From the NCBI GenBank assembly GCA_006386115.1, contig VFIW01000084.1, positions 144,299 to 208,298 on the forward strand: a stretch of 64,000 nucleotides of DNA, in the 5' to 3' direction. A model generated the notes under the pieces. It worked only from the letters and a program-made list of their open reading frames with translations. It was not told the DNA's origin and ran no database searches. Made by a program: the position numbers and the translations under genes. Below, in pieces: positions 10,326 through 19,542 of the stretch (position 1 is the first letter of the stretch; every line of letters begins with the position of its first letter). Source of the DNA: Globisporangium splendens (lineage: Eukaryota; Oomycota; Peronosporomycetes; Pythiales; Pythiaceae).

Positions 10326-10636
10326 GGCCGAGTGTGAGAGCAGTGGTGGTTCATGTCTGTGAGAGGAGCGGAGTGATGCGAAGCCAAAGAAAGAGTCAAG
10401 GGGGTCAGCCACTGTCGTTCTGGTGACAGGTGAAACTGAAGAAACACTCGCTGCGAAGCACCGCCATACAGTACTGTCGTGTTTTCGGAAGCGAATGTGC
10501 GTGCTTGATGTGGTAGAGAGAGAGAACAACGGTCGAGCTGTCAAGGCGTTGTGCGTTGTGAGTGACTGGCGGTCGGACACGCCTCAAGACAGACAGCGGG
10601 ACAACGACACGGTCCTGTTGTCCTTGTCGGGCACGC

Positions 10637-10679
10637 ACCTCATCTGAAATTTTGAGCGATGCCAAGGTGGTTGAAGTTG
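10637..10679 (-). promoter_or_regulatory. Conserved upstream block, copy 4 side
   Basis: On the minus strand: CAACTTCAACCACC..CTCAAAATTTCAGATGAGGT, about 395-437 bases before the copy 4 ATG. It matches the blocks of the other pair while the flanking sequence does not. Confidence 0.5.
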
Positions 10680-10780
10680 TCGGAGTTCACTTTTGCCGGT
10701 CAGTTGCATAGCTGGGACAGGGAACCCATGACCATCTGATCATTTTTCTGTGAGAAAAGTACCACTTCTGATGTAGCTTA

Positions 10781-10807
10781 TATCAGTACTTATTGATAGA
10801 TTTTATC
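10781..10807 (-). repeat. Short dispersed repeat, third (weak) copy
   Basis: On the minus strand: GATAAAAT, then a diverged middle, then AAGTACTGATA. It shares both ends with 2500-2528 and 8256-8285. Confidence 0.35.
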
Positions 10808-11781
10808 TTGATTATATTGTAATGAAGTGTAGCCTAGTGAGACAAGACAATTATTGACACTTCGTCTGGTGCGTCGGTACGGTACAGTGACCATGACAAC
10901 CACCGTGATGGGCGAGCAACGCCTGTCAAAAATTTCGAGTCTTCACTTCTTCGCCAGTGTTTCGTTGCAGTTTCCGCGTATTAAAACAGGAAGCAAGGCG
11001 GTGGCTGCGTTCCGTCAGGACGCAGCTGTCTTTGCGACTACGCCCGTTGTGAGATGGATGGCAACAAAGAGAGAAAGGCATTCCAACTGGCTGGCATGAA
11101 AATCATAACGATGAAAGACTCGGTTTCGTCGCACACGATGAATCAAGTGGATGGAACAGTGGGTCGGGGATCATTTTATGGAGCAACGTCTGTGCCAAGC
11201 CACAGAATTCGCTCTTCTCGATGTGTCTGTTTCTCCAAAATGCAGTGAGGTCTGGATTCATCCGTCTAGTGCTGCTTGGGAAAATTGTGATGGATGAGAC
11301 TGCATGGCGGTACCACTATGGGTGTATACTTCGAGATGTACCGATCGATGCAAATGGTCCCGTCCTCGAGGCATCCTTCTGCTTCAGGATTTGATTTCGT
11401 GGGTCAAAGAACCCGAGGCAAAACTTTCGCTGCAGCTCCAAACCTCAGAAAGAACTGCGAGAAGGGTGTACTGTGAGAGACCACCAATATTTGCCGCCAG
11501 CTCCCCCTCTTTAAGTACCCAATGCACTAGACTGTAAGGATGCAGAGAGCTACGACACGCTGCAAATGAGGGAAGTATCTGATATCCGGTACTTTTGGAA
11601 TATGTCGATGCAGCGGTTGCAACACGGGCACAGAGAAGGAGAGTCAATCTAAACTCGGAGATGATCGTGACGCAATATACCTGAACTTGCAATAAATGAG
11701 AGTCGTACAGCTCAAAATTGCTTGCTGGCGACAAGGATACACCTCTCACTTCTAGTAGGATCTCGACAGACCGCAGACACT

Positions 11782-11809
11782 CTGAAAATTTGACAACAGT
11801 TGCAACCTT
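11782..11809 (+). repeat. CTGAAAATTTGACAACAGTTGC segment, partner of 2391-2418
   Basis: About 24 of 28 bases match 2391-2418 (CTGAAATTTTGACCACAGTTGC..). It is part of the shared but decayed spacer sequence of the two transporter pairs. Confidence 0.35.
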
Positions 11810-12096
11810 CCAAGACACATTAGCCAGCCCAACGAGACAACAACTGGCCCCACGCTCGCTCAGCTTTATAGAGTTTGTAGAGTAAAACTTTGCCGCAATC
11901 TGACTGCGGCAAAGCATCCAACCCTAGCTGGGACCCATCTCCGGCACAGTGACATACAATGGAGGTCGTGCTATAGTCAACTCAAGTTTAAAACTCAGCT
12001 GAACCAAGTCGATCCGTGGTAAACCAAGCACAAGTCCGTACAGGTACTCGGATGGTTGCTCCGGCTTTGCAACTGACCGGCAAAAGTGAACTCCGA

Positions 12097-12139
12097 CAAC
12101 TTCAACCACCTTGGCATCGCTCAAAATTTCAGATGAGGT
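12097..12139 (+). promoter_or_regulatory. Conserved upstream block, copy 5 side
   Basis: CAACTTCAACCACC..CTCAAAATTTCAGATGAGGT, about 395-437 bases before the ATG of copy 5. Mirror partner of 10637-10679. Confidence 0.5.
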
Positions 12140-12450
12140 GCGTGCCCGACAAGGACAACAGGACCGTGTCGTTGTCCCGCTGTCTGTCTTGAGGCGTGTC
12201 CGACCGCCAGTCACTCACAACGCACAACGCCTTGACAGCTCGACCGTTGTTCTCTCTCTCTACCACATCAAGCACGCACATTCGCTTCCGAAAACACGAC
12301 AGTACTGTATGGCGGTGCTTCGCAGCGAGTGTTTCTTCAGTTTCACCTGTCACCAGAACGACAGTGGCTGACCCCCTTGACTCTTTCTTTGGCTTCGCAT
12401 CACTCCGCTCCTCTCACAGACATGAACCACCACTGCTCTCACACTCGGCC

Positions 12451-12466
12451 TCACTTTACAATTTGC
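12451..12466 (+). promoter_or_regulatory. Oomycete Inr + FPR core promoter of transporter copy 5
   Basis: TCACTTTACAATTTGC, 83 bases before the ATG at 12534. It fits TCAYTYY and MWTTTNC. Confidence 0.7.
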
Positions 12467-12533
12467 ACTCGTCTTCGCACTCAGCTACAAAGTCACCGTC
12501 GTCCAAGCAGCTCTTGCACCGACACCAGAAGAC

Positions 12534-13988
12534 ATGGCCAGCAAAGACATTGAAGCCGCCGCCACCCCAGGCTACGATGCCTACGCCTCACCCAAGGTCG
12601 TCGACGGCGAGATCCAAGACGATGAGAGACAGCCCAAGCAGGGAGCCTCCGTGATCCAGCTTCTGCTCATCGCCATGCCGCGTATGGCCATCCAGATGAC
12701 CTGGTCGGCTCAGTGGGCCGCCCTCGGACCATACCTCGGCACCATGCTCCCCAAGTACGCCGTGCAGCTCACGCAAGTCATCGGACCTGCCACGGGTATC
12801 ATCGCTGGACCTGCCGTCGGCGTGTTCAGTGATCGCAGCACGAACCCGTGGGGTCGTCGTCGTCCGTTCCTCTTCATCGCCTCCATCACCAGTGTGATCT
12901 GCTGGATCCTCATGGGGTTCACGCGCCAGATCGGTGAAGCCTTGGGCGACTACGGCTCGGGAAAGGACGGCGAGCCGACCCACCGTCCGTGGACCGCCTT
13001 CTTCACCGTCTTCTTCTACGCCTGGATGGACATCACCGTGAACGTCGTGCAGACGCCCACGTTCTTGATGATCTCGGACTTTGCTGGCGACCGTCAGACG
13101 CTCGGTGCGTCCATCGGTCAGGGCTGGTCCACGCTCGGCTCCATCATGGTCGCAGGCTACATCTACATCTTCGGCGCGGCCCACAAGACGCTCGGCTGGT
13201 TCTTGGCCATGCTCTCGGCGTTCATGATGGTGACTGTGGCGATCTCGTGCATCGCCGCGAAAGAGACGCCTCTGAGCAAGGACGCTGTGGCCAAGACCAC
13301 TGCGTGGGACCAGATCAAGGTGGCGTTCGGCTCCATCATCAAGGGTCTCATGACGCTCCCTGGCTCGCTCGTCGCCTACTGCGTCGTCTTCTTCTGTGTC
13401 GAGTACGGCTACACGGCGTACAACGGCAACAAGGGTCAGTTCTTCGGCTTTGAGGTGTACAACGGCGAGGCCACCGGTGCTGATGCTTGCGGCGACGACT
13501 GCACCAAGGCGCAAGACGACTACAACCACGGCGTGAGTGTTGCTGGCGGATCCACGGATCTCATCTTCAACATCGTCGGGTACTTGTTCTCGTGGGCGAT
13601 CCCGTTCCTCGTCAAGAAGTTTGGCGCCAAGTGGGTGTTGATCGTCAGTCTGATCCCGCAGTCACTGCTCATGGTCATGGCGTTCACCAAGGTTGTGGGG
13701 ATCGACGTGCTCATCGTCGTGCTCACCACCATGTCTCAGACCATCGTGTTTGCGCTCTTGGTGCCGATCGTCGTGCACGTGTTCGGATCTGATGTGGAGA
13801 TTGGGATGTACGTGGGTGCGCTCAACTCTGCGCAGTGCTTCGGTCAGCTGCTCAACTTCATCATCGGCGCTGCGCTCGTGGAGACGTCGATGGGCTACAA
13901 GTTGCCAGTGTTCATCGGTGGTGTGATGAGTTTCGCTGGCGTCATCATCGCTCTCTTCTTCCTCAAGATCAAGATGTACACGATGTAA
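12534..13988 (+). CDS. GPH-family sugar (sucrose-type) transporter, copy 5
   Basis: This is an intact intronless gene for 484 residues whose protein is identical to copy 4. It keeps the GRRRPF signature and the full set of helices. It carries four synonymous changes not present in copies 1-4, clustered in about 150 bases. This points to gene conversion among the others or to independent drift of this copy. It is convergent with the GH81 glucanase gene 305 bases downstream. Confidence 0.9.
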   Translation: MASKDIEAAATPGYDAYASPKVVDGEIQDDERQPKQGASVIQLLLIAMPRMAIQMTWSAQWAALGPYLGTMLPKYAVQLTQVIGPATGIIAGPAVGVFSDRSTNPWGRRRPFLFIASITSVICWILMGFTRQIGEALGDYGSGKDGEPTHRPWTAFFTVFFYAWMDITVNVVQTPTFLMISDFAGDRQTLGASIGQGWSTLGSIMVAGYIYIFGAAHKTLGWFLAMLSAFMMVTVAISCIAAKETPLSKDAVAKTTAWDQIKVAFGSIIKGLMTLPGSLVAYCVVFFCVEYGYTAYNGNKGQFFGFEVYNGEATGADACGDDCTKAQDDYNHGVSVAGGSTDLIFNIVGYLFSWAIPFLVKKFGAKWVLIVSLIPQSLLMVMAFTKVVGIDVLIVVLTTMSQTIVFALLVPIVVHVFGSDVEIGMYVGALNSAQCFGQLLNFIIGAALVETSMGYKLPVFIGGVMSFAGVIIALFFLKIKMYTM

Positions 13989-14293
13989 GCACAACGTTTC
14001 CGTGAAGTAAGCTCATGCTTTGTTTTGCATGTCCGAGCGTGCATAGACGGTGCCTGTCTAGGGGGAGAAGGAGGACATTTGTACGCAGTTTCTTTTTTGT
14101 CCACTCAAGGTGGACGTTTGTTGTGCAGGAAGTGGCCAGTAGGATCCCTACTCTTTAAATTCAGTACATGTGGCTTTTTCACTTTCACTTTTATGATTCA
14201 CGATTACTTGGAACGCCTAGGAGAATGAATATCAAAACTGGAGCTACTGCTAAACAAACACTACGCATTTGCGTACTTGGCGACGGTAGCGCT
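13989..14293. other. 3' region between copy 5 and the GH81 gene
   Basis: Positions up to 14218 belong to the inverted-repeat arm and mirror the 3' flank of copy 4. The last 75 bases are unique. The two genes converge here, and no gene is seen. Confidence 0.5.
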
Positions 14294-16534
14294 TTATGGG
14301 CGTGTGGCCGCCATGTACAGAGCCCACGAGCGCGTGAGGCCGTCATCCATGGCGACCGTCTGGAGCTTCGCCATCGCGACGTCCTTGTTCACCGTGGCGT
14401 AGTTTGCGTACAGCAACGACATCCACGTGTTGCTGACGTCATTGTTGACGATAATCGCTTCACGGGATAGCACTTGGTTCCACTCTTGCTCCACGAACTG
14501 GCGCGTTCGCACAAACTCAGTCACGGGTGAGATCGGGATCATCTGGATACCGTGGATAGCATACTTCTCCGCACTGAACCACGTGGCGTAATCGACCTTG
14601 TTGTCGAACATGATGCCAGTAACCTTGTTGGGACGGATTTGCGCCGGCTGGGCTTGGTTCGCATCGGTCATGAGGAAGTACGTCTGGATCGCGCGGGTGT
14701 CCAACTTCAACATGAGTTTGCCGATGCGAGTGAGGTCCGGGTTGTTGGTCACCTGGCCAAACAGCGTAAGTCCATAGTGGAAGTTAATGTCTTCTGACGT
14801 ACTCTCCTGATCTTTGCCATCAGCAAAAGGTGTCACGCCGTGCGAGTACGAGTGGCCACGGTACCAGTCAAAGTTTCGAAACTTCGGGAAGTACGCATCG
14901 GTCCACGACGGATTCGCCACATCTCGGATCATGAAGCCAGCCATGCGGTTAAGTTCACTGATGCGGCTCCACGCTGGATCCAAGTAGTTGACAATCGCGG
15001 CTGTCGTGATCCAGTAGCCGTAGTGGTAGTGGTGGTCGTTGTACATCGTGTTGCCAAAGTCAGCGTTGGCGTCGTTGGTCTTGAATCCTTGCGAACTCAG
15101 GATACCGCGGTAGATTGTGTCGTAGTACAGGTTGTTGGTCCACTGGTTAGCCAAGAACGGGACCAGGATGTTCTCCAGCTTGGTCACACACTCGGTGCGC
15201 AGCGACGTGTCCGTGCCAACAACCGAGGAATCACTCGCCATCAAGCACAACGACGCGTACTTTTGCGCAGCCTTGCCGTTGAAGTAGTAGCTCCCGTCAA
15301 GAGGCAAACTCCACGCGGCTCGGATATCCGCCGTCAGAATCGCTTTCAGATTCTGAGCCGCGACTACGCTCGCAGAAGGCTTGCGCGGAGGGAAAAAGTC
15401 CACTGGGATGCTGGTCGTGTCAGTGAAGCGCCACACTGGGGGAGAAGTCTTCGTCAGCAGCGCCGTCATCTTGCCGCGCGTCGTCGAGTACGCCTCAACG
15501 CCGCCAGCCTCGGCCGCGCTCGTACGGTCCAGCGTGTCGACGTGGTGGACCTGCGCGTAGTGGAGTAGCCCGGTGCCACAGTTTCCGCTCGTCTTCCAGT
15601 TGTACGAGTACGAGTTTTCATCCTTCGCCTCGACATCACCGCCCTCAAGGACACAGAAGAATCCCTGGTCGAAGATCGTCTGGACCGAGGCAGTTGGGAT
15701 GAGTGCAACGCGAGACGTGCCAGTGAAAGGCGCTACACCGACTAGCTTGGACACCCCATCCACTCGAAGTGCAATCGCAGTCGAAAAGTAAAGTGTCCAC
15801 GTCTGACCGTTGTTGAATACCATCACGAATCGATCGCTCGTGAGCTGGAGCCCCGAGACCGCGTTTTGGCCATTGATGCTGATGATCGCATACGCCGTGG
15901 AGAAACTCGGGGTGAGACCCGCGTACTTTGCAGTCGCAAAGGCCATGCCACTCACCAAAGTTGACTCAAACTTGGTCGAGCCCTTGGAGAAGCGCAGTTG
16001 CACACTCAAGTCGTCCCATCCGTAGATTTCAAACGCTGGGGGCGACGTGAACTCGGTCGCGGAAAACACGAACTCGTCGATGATGCCGTGGAGGTAGAAC
16101 TTGTTGGCATTGCCGTTCCCGGTGCTCCCACCGTACCCTCGGGTCGGGTATGGGTAGCTAATGCTCAGTCCATACGGTGCACTGACAATCGATGGACGGA
16201 CAGTGTACGGGTTGACCCAGGCAGGTTGCACTTGAGCATCGGTCGTGGCAGCGATCATGTTTCCCCACCAGTTGTTCGTCGGGATCGCTTTGCTTCCGAC
16301 AAGCCCTGCAGCCATGAAGCGCGGAGGCAGGAAGGTCTTGTGCGCATCGGTGTATGGGAACAGCGCTGTGGGTGGAGCTTCAGTGGAGAGCGAGGCGAAC
16401 AACTGGAAATCAGCCTTCGGTGCGATCGTGACGTTGACACTTTCAAGGTTGAGCTGAGCAGATGCGCCGAGCCAGTAGCTCGAGGTTGTCAAAGCCACTG
16501 CCAGATAGAGGCATGCTTGAGAAAAGTGCATCAT
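14294..16534 (-). CDS. Secreted GH81 endo-1,3-beta-glucanase
   Basis: This is a single-exon gene for 746 residues. A signal peptide of about 27 residues (hydrophobic segment ending GASAQ) sends it to the secretory path. GH81 landmarks are FPYTDAHKTFLPPRF and PTNNWWGN near the N-terminus, DHHYHYGYWI around residue 498, and GKDQESTSED around residue 571; the latter two carry the conserved acidic residues of the family active site. The enzyme cleaves internal beta-1,3-glucan bonds. In oomycetes the substrate can be the organism's own wall or storage glucan (mycolaminarin) or host callose. Length is normal for the family. The start is a double ATG; the upstream one is used here. A role with the neighbouring sugar transporters is possible but is inference only. 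Confidence 0.93.
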   Translation of the reverse strand: MMHFSQACLYLAVALTTSSYWLGASAQLNLESVNVTIAPKADFQLFASLSTEAPPTALFPYTDAHKTFLPPRFMAAGLVGSKAIPTNNWWGNMIAATTDAQVQPAWVNPYTVRPSIVSAPYGLSISYPYPTRGYGGSTGNGNANKFYLHGIIDEFVFSATEFTSPPAFEIYGWDDLSVQLRFSKGSTKFESTLVSGMAFATAKYAGLTPSFSTAYAIISINGQNAVSGLQLTSDRFVMVFNNGQTWTLYFSTAIALRVDGVSKLVGVAPFTGTSRVALIPTASVQTIFDQGFFCVLEGGDVEAKDENSYSYNWKTSGNCGTGLLHYAQVHHVDTLDRTSAAEAGGVEAYSTTRGKMTALLTKTSPPVWRFTDTTSIPVDFFPPRKPSASVVAAQNLKAILTADIRAAWSLPLDGSYYFNGKAAQKYASLCLMASDSSVVGTDTSLRTECVTKLENILVPFLANQWTNNLYYDTIYRGILSSQGFKTNDANADFGNTMYNDHHYHYGYWITTAAIVNYLDPAWSRISELNRMAGFMIRDVANPSWTDAYFPKFRNFDWYRGHSYSHGVTPFADGKDQESTSEDINFHYGLTLFGQVTNNPDLTRIGKLMLKLDTRAIQTYFLMTDANQAQPAQIRPNKVTGIMFDNKVDYATWFSAEKYAIHGIQMIPISPVTEFVRTRQFVEQEWNQVLSREAIIVNNDVSNTWMSLLYANYATVNKDVAMAKLQTVAMDDGLTRSWALYMAATRP

Positions 16535-19500
16535 GGTCTTGCTTGTTGTCGTGGAGTTTGGTGCGTGCGCTGTTTGGAAGATTCGACAATGAGGAGCGAG
16601 ATTGGAGATGAAATCTCCTCTCGTGCGGAGCCAGTCGCTTCTGAGCCAGCAGATCCTTTTCAGAGCGGTGCCTCGCTACTCTTCCTTGAGGAGCTCACTG
16701 CCTGTGTCGGCTGGATGTTCCACAGCCTTCGATGGAAGCCTCTGCGCTTCCTGGTGTCACTTGAGGCTCCCTCTCTGTGCAGGTAGAGAGTGGTGGTGTC
16801 TCTCCCTCCACCTGCGACTCTAGAAGCATGCCACGCATTCCTCCCTGCATCTATTTCACAAACTGCAACTGGTCACATGTCAAAGTGCACATGCCACGTG
16901 CAAATCTTCAGAAAGGGTGGCGGCTGCAAGGAATCAAGTGTATCTTGTTGGTCATCCATGCCCGTCGGCCTCAACAAGCTACAGTATTCGCGTGCAAAAT
17001 GGGTCACGCTATCGAGCCGAGCGCCTTTCTGTCGTCGATCTCCTCTGAGAGTCCGCCTAATCAGATCCGACGTGACAGTCACACAAGCAGAACGAGCAGC
17101 AGCGGACCAAAGCGTGGGACGGAGAGTTGAAGTTGGTTCACGTCGAGAAAAGAGTGGTACGACAGACAGTGCCTCGTAGATTTGTTTATGCGTCAGCTCA
17201 CGATCCTTGAATGGAGGGGTGCTGGATGAGAAAGAGGAGGCTTTGCAAAACCGGCATGGAACAACGAACTGTATCCTTGATTCTCCCCTGTGTGTCACTC
17301 GAAGTCTTGCCGTAGTAGAGATAGGATAGCGTGGATTCAGCTAGCTGAAGATGCTGCGGTCTCGATGTGTCACACCGCAACGCCATTTCTTGAAGCCCAA
17401 CGCATTGGGCTTCGCGTCTGTTTGGCACCAGATCAACGAGTCAGTGGCTTCCCCACCAGTCAACTCTGGACCAGAATTCTTTCGCGTCTATCCACAGAAT
17501 CATCATCGATCTTTGACTCATCAGTTGCATCGCAATAGTTGTTCCGTCTAATACAGAGAAGATTGGCATGACCCCTGCGGAATAGTTACTCGGTCTGTGA
17601 ATGCAGTCATGTGATCAGTAGACTCCGGAGTTTTGCTTGTAAAGCGCTTTCAACAATGCCGCTGATCCAAAAGTATCGCAAGCAATTAGAGATGTCAACT
17701 CCTCCTAGACTCATCACGAAGGGATGCAGCTCAGTTGCTGACTCGTGCCGATCGAGGCGCCGCATCTCCTCGTTGCATGCGCGCGAATACGTATGAGGCG
17801 CCGCATTGCTGAAGCAGAGGTGCAGACTGGTGTGGATTGAATGGGCACTTCCCGACAGGTGTTCGAAATAAATCAAGTGAGTGCTGTCACCAAACTGCAT
17901 CCACCTACACGTCAAATCAGAGCTCGCAACGCTCCATTGCGAATTCCAGAAGCAATAGATAGTTGCATTCGCTGTGTTGAGTGCTTTTGGTATGTGCCTG
18001 AAAAGAATGAAGGAGAGGGGTCAGCTAGTTTTGTAGACTTGAAGGTGCCACCTCGGGAATCGTGGGTGCGCTCGGCAGAGTGCTTGGCAGAGTGGTGCTG
18101 GGTCGCTACGCTCGCAGAGTTGGGTGTACAAATATTCTGTGATTGCTGAGAGCAGTGAACGAATGAGGTGAGTCTGCTTGTTCTGCTCGGTGGCTCTGGT
18201 GCTGAACGATCTAAGGCATCGGAGGAGGATCAATTTGTCGCCTTGTGTTCGCATGGTACATGTGCGATTATCAGATTCCGCGAGAAAGATAATCGCATGC
18301 AATGACATGCAACAGGATGGTTCTGATGTCACGCTCCAGTCGTGAGAGAGTGGCACCCACTCGCATCGAAAAAATACTGTACGTTGCACTTCAAGCTGCA
18401 AAGTCGACGCTTACGACCACCTCCACGAGGACTTATCCCATCTTCACGTTGCATGCCAACCGGTGCAGTGCTCATTCATGCGCACAACTGACAGGATTCT
18501 CAAAACCATCGTTTGCGCCTTGATTCATGCTGGTCATCACCCGAACACCCGCTCCATTTGGGACCGTTAACCAGGTCTCGGTAAAAAACTGCACCAGCGT
18601 CGTGCATCTGCTGCGCTGTGCTGCGATGTCAGCTATTTCAGTATGTTGGATCAGTACTGTTGCGATTCATAAATCTAGGGCATATTTAGTACACTGGTTA
18701 AGGGTTGGGTGGTACGAATTGAAGTGCCTTCTTTAGGACGATGAAACTTATTATATATTACGCATATTTTCATTTAGTTGGCAACTTTGATGAATAGAAT
18801 AGCAACTATCAACCGCAGAAAACTCCCTTCTAATTTATATACACTGTGCGTCACATGCTTGCGAACTGAGAACGAAATTCGTGAACGCAGCAGACAATGG
18901 AGCTCTCACGCAGGTAATCTATTGCGATAGTGGCTATGGGTGTGCCCTCTGTTGTCCCTTCTTCACGTCAGCGGCTTTGTCTCTTGCTGCATCACCAGTG
19001 GTAGTGCGAGAAAGCAGATAGCTCCTGGACGCAATCCCTCTCTCATTTACGCAACCAGATACCGTCAAGAGGGACAACACAAGGCAGACTGGACGCCAGC
19101 ATTCTCAAGTAAAATCGAATGTGTTCGATATCGAATCAGCGCTCGAAGTCCAGGAGTTGCACTCGAAGCGCTCAGCACCCGTCGATTGCAAAGACAGCAG
19201 GGGATGATGCAAAACCTCCCTTTGGCACGTGCTGTTCTGCTAATCACGTCCATTACGCACGATTCGCCTTTCAATGTGCACCCACTGCATCATCAATGCT
19301 GGTATCAATCCTCGATTGATTGGCAATCGACCAGCAAGAAGAAACTCCGCATGTCAACTGCCATTATGTTGCACCAACCTCTTACAGTTGCGATCAAGTT
19401 GCTAAGAACAATCCTATGTTGTCTTGATGTTGCACCAATTTTCTAAAGTTGCCGAGCAGCTGCTGGTGGCATCAGCCACTTTGAACTGCACCCGAGTGCA

Positions 19501-19542
19501 TACGTGGCACAGACTGAACAGAAATTGACTGTTTGTGCAAGG
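16535..19542. other. Gene-poor 3 kb region
   Basis: No coding region could be supported. Open frames up to about 168 codons exist on both strands but show no domain, no exon pattern and biased composition. An imperfect direct repeat sits at 19367-19403 and 19428-19464. An AT-rich patch occurs near 18740-18850. Confidence 0.5.
19367..19464 (+). repeat. Imperfect 37 bp direct repeat, 61 bp apart
   Basis: TGTTGCACCAA..CT..AGTTGC..CAAGTTGCT at 19367-19403 and a diverged copy at 19428-19464, ending about 80 bases before the start codon of the next gene. It could be regulatory or chance. Confidence 0.35.

Larger units (their letters stand above)
8558..10708. repeat. Left arm of 2151 bp inverted repeat (copies 4/5)
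   Basis: It is the reverse complement of 12068-14218 with constant coordinate sum 22776, so there is no indel in 2151 bases. It contains transporter copy 4, about 466 bases upstream of it and 230 bases downstream. Identity stops sharply at both edges. Confidence 0.9.
10709..12067. other. Unmirrored spacer between copies 4 and 5
   Basis: 1359 bases at the centre of the large inverted repeat. It contains the weaker third copy of the short dispersed repeat (10781-10807) and a segment (11782-11809) similar to 2391-2418. No convincing gene is seen. Confidence 0.5.
12068..14218. repeat. Right arm of 2151 bp inverted repeat (copies 4/5)
   Basis: Partner of 8558-10708. Four differences were spotted by eye inside the coding region, all synonymous, at 12959, 12962, 12995 and 13106. 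At each of these, copies 1-4 agree with each other and copy 5 is the odd one. Confidence 0.9.

Noticed and set aside
16873..17298. 141-codon open frame in the gene-poor region
   Set aside because: No recognisable motif, no supporting exon structure, composition like random sequence.
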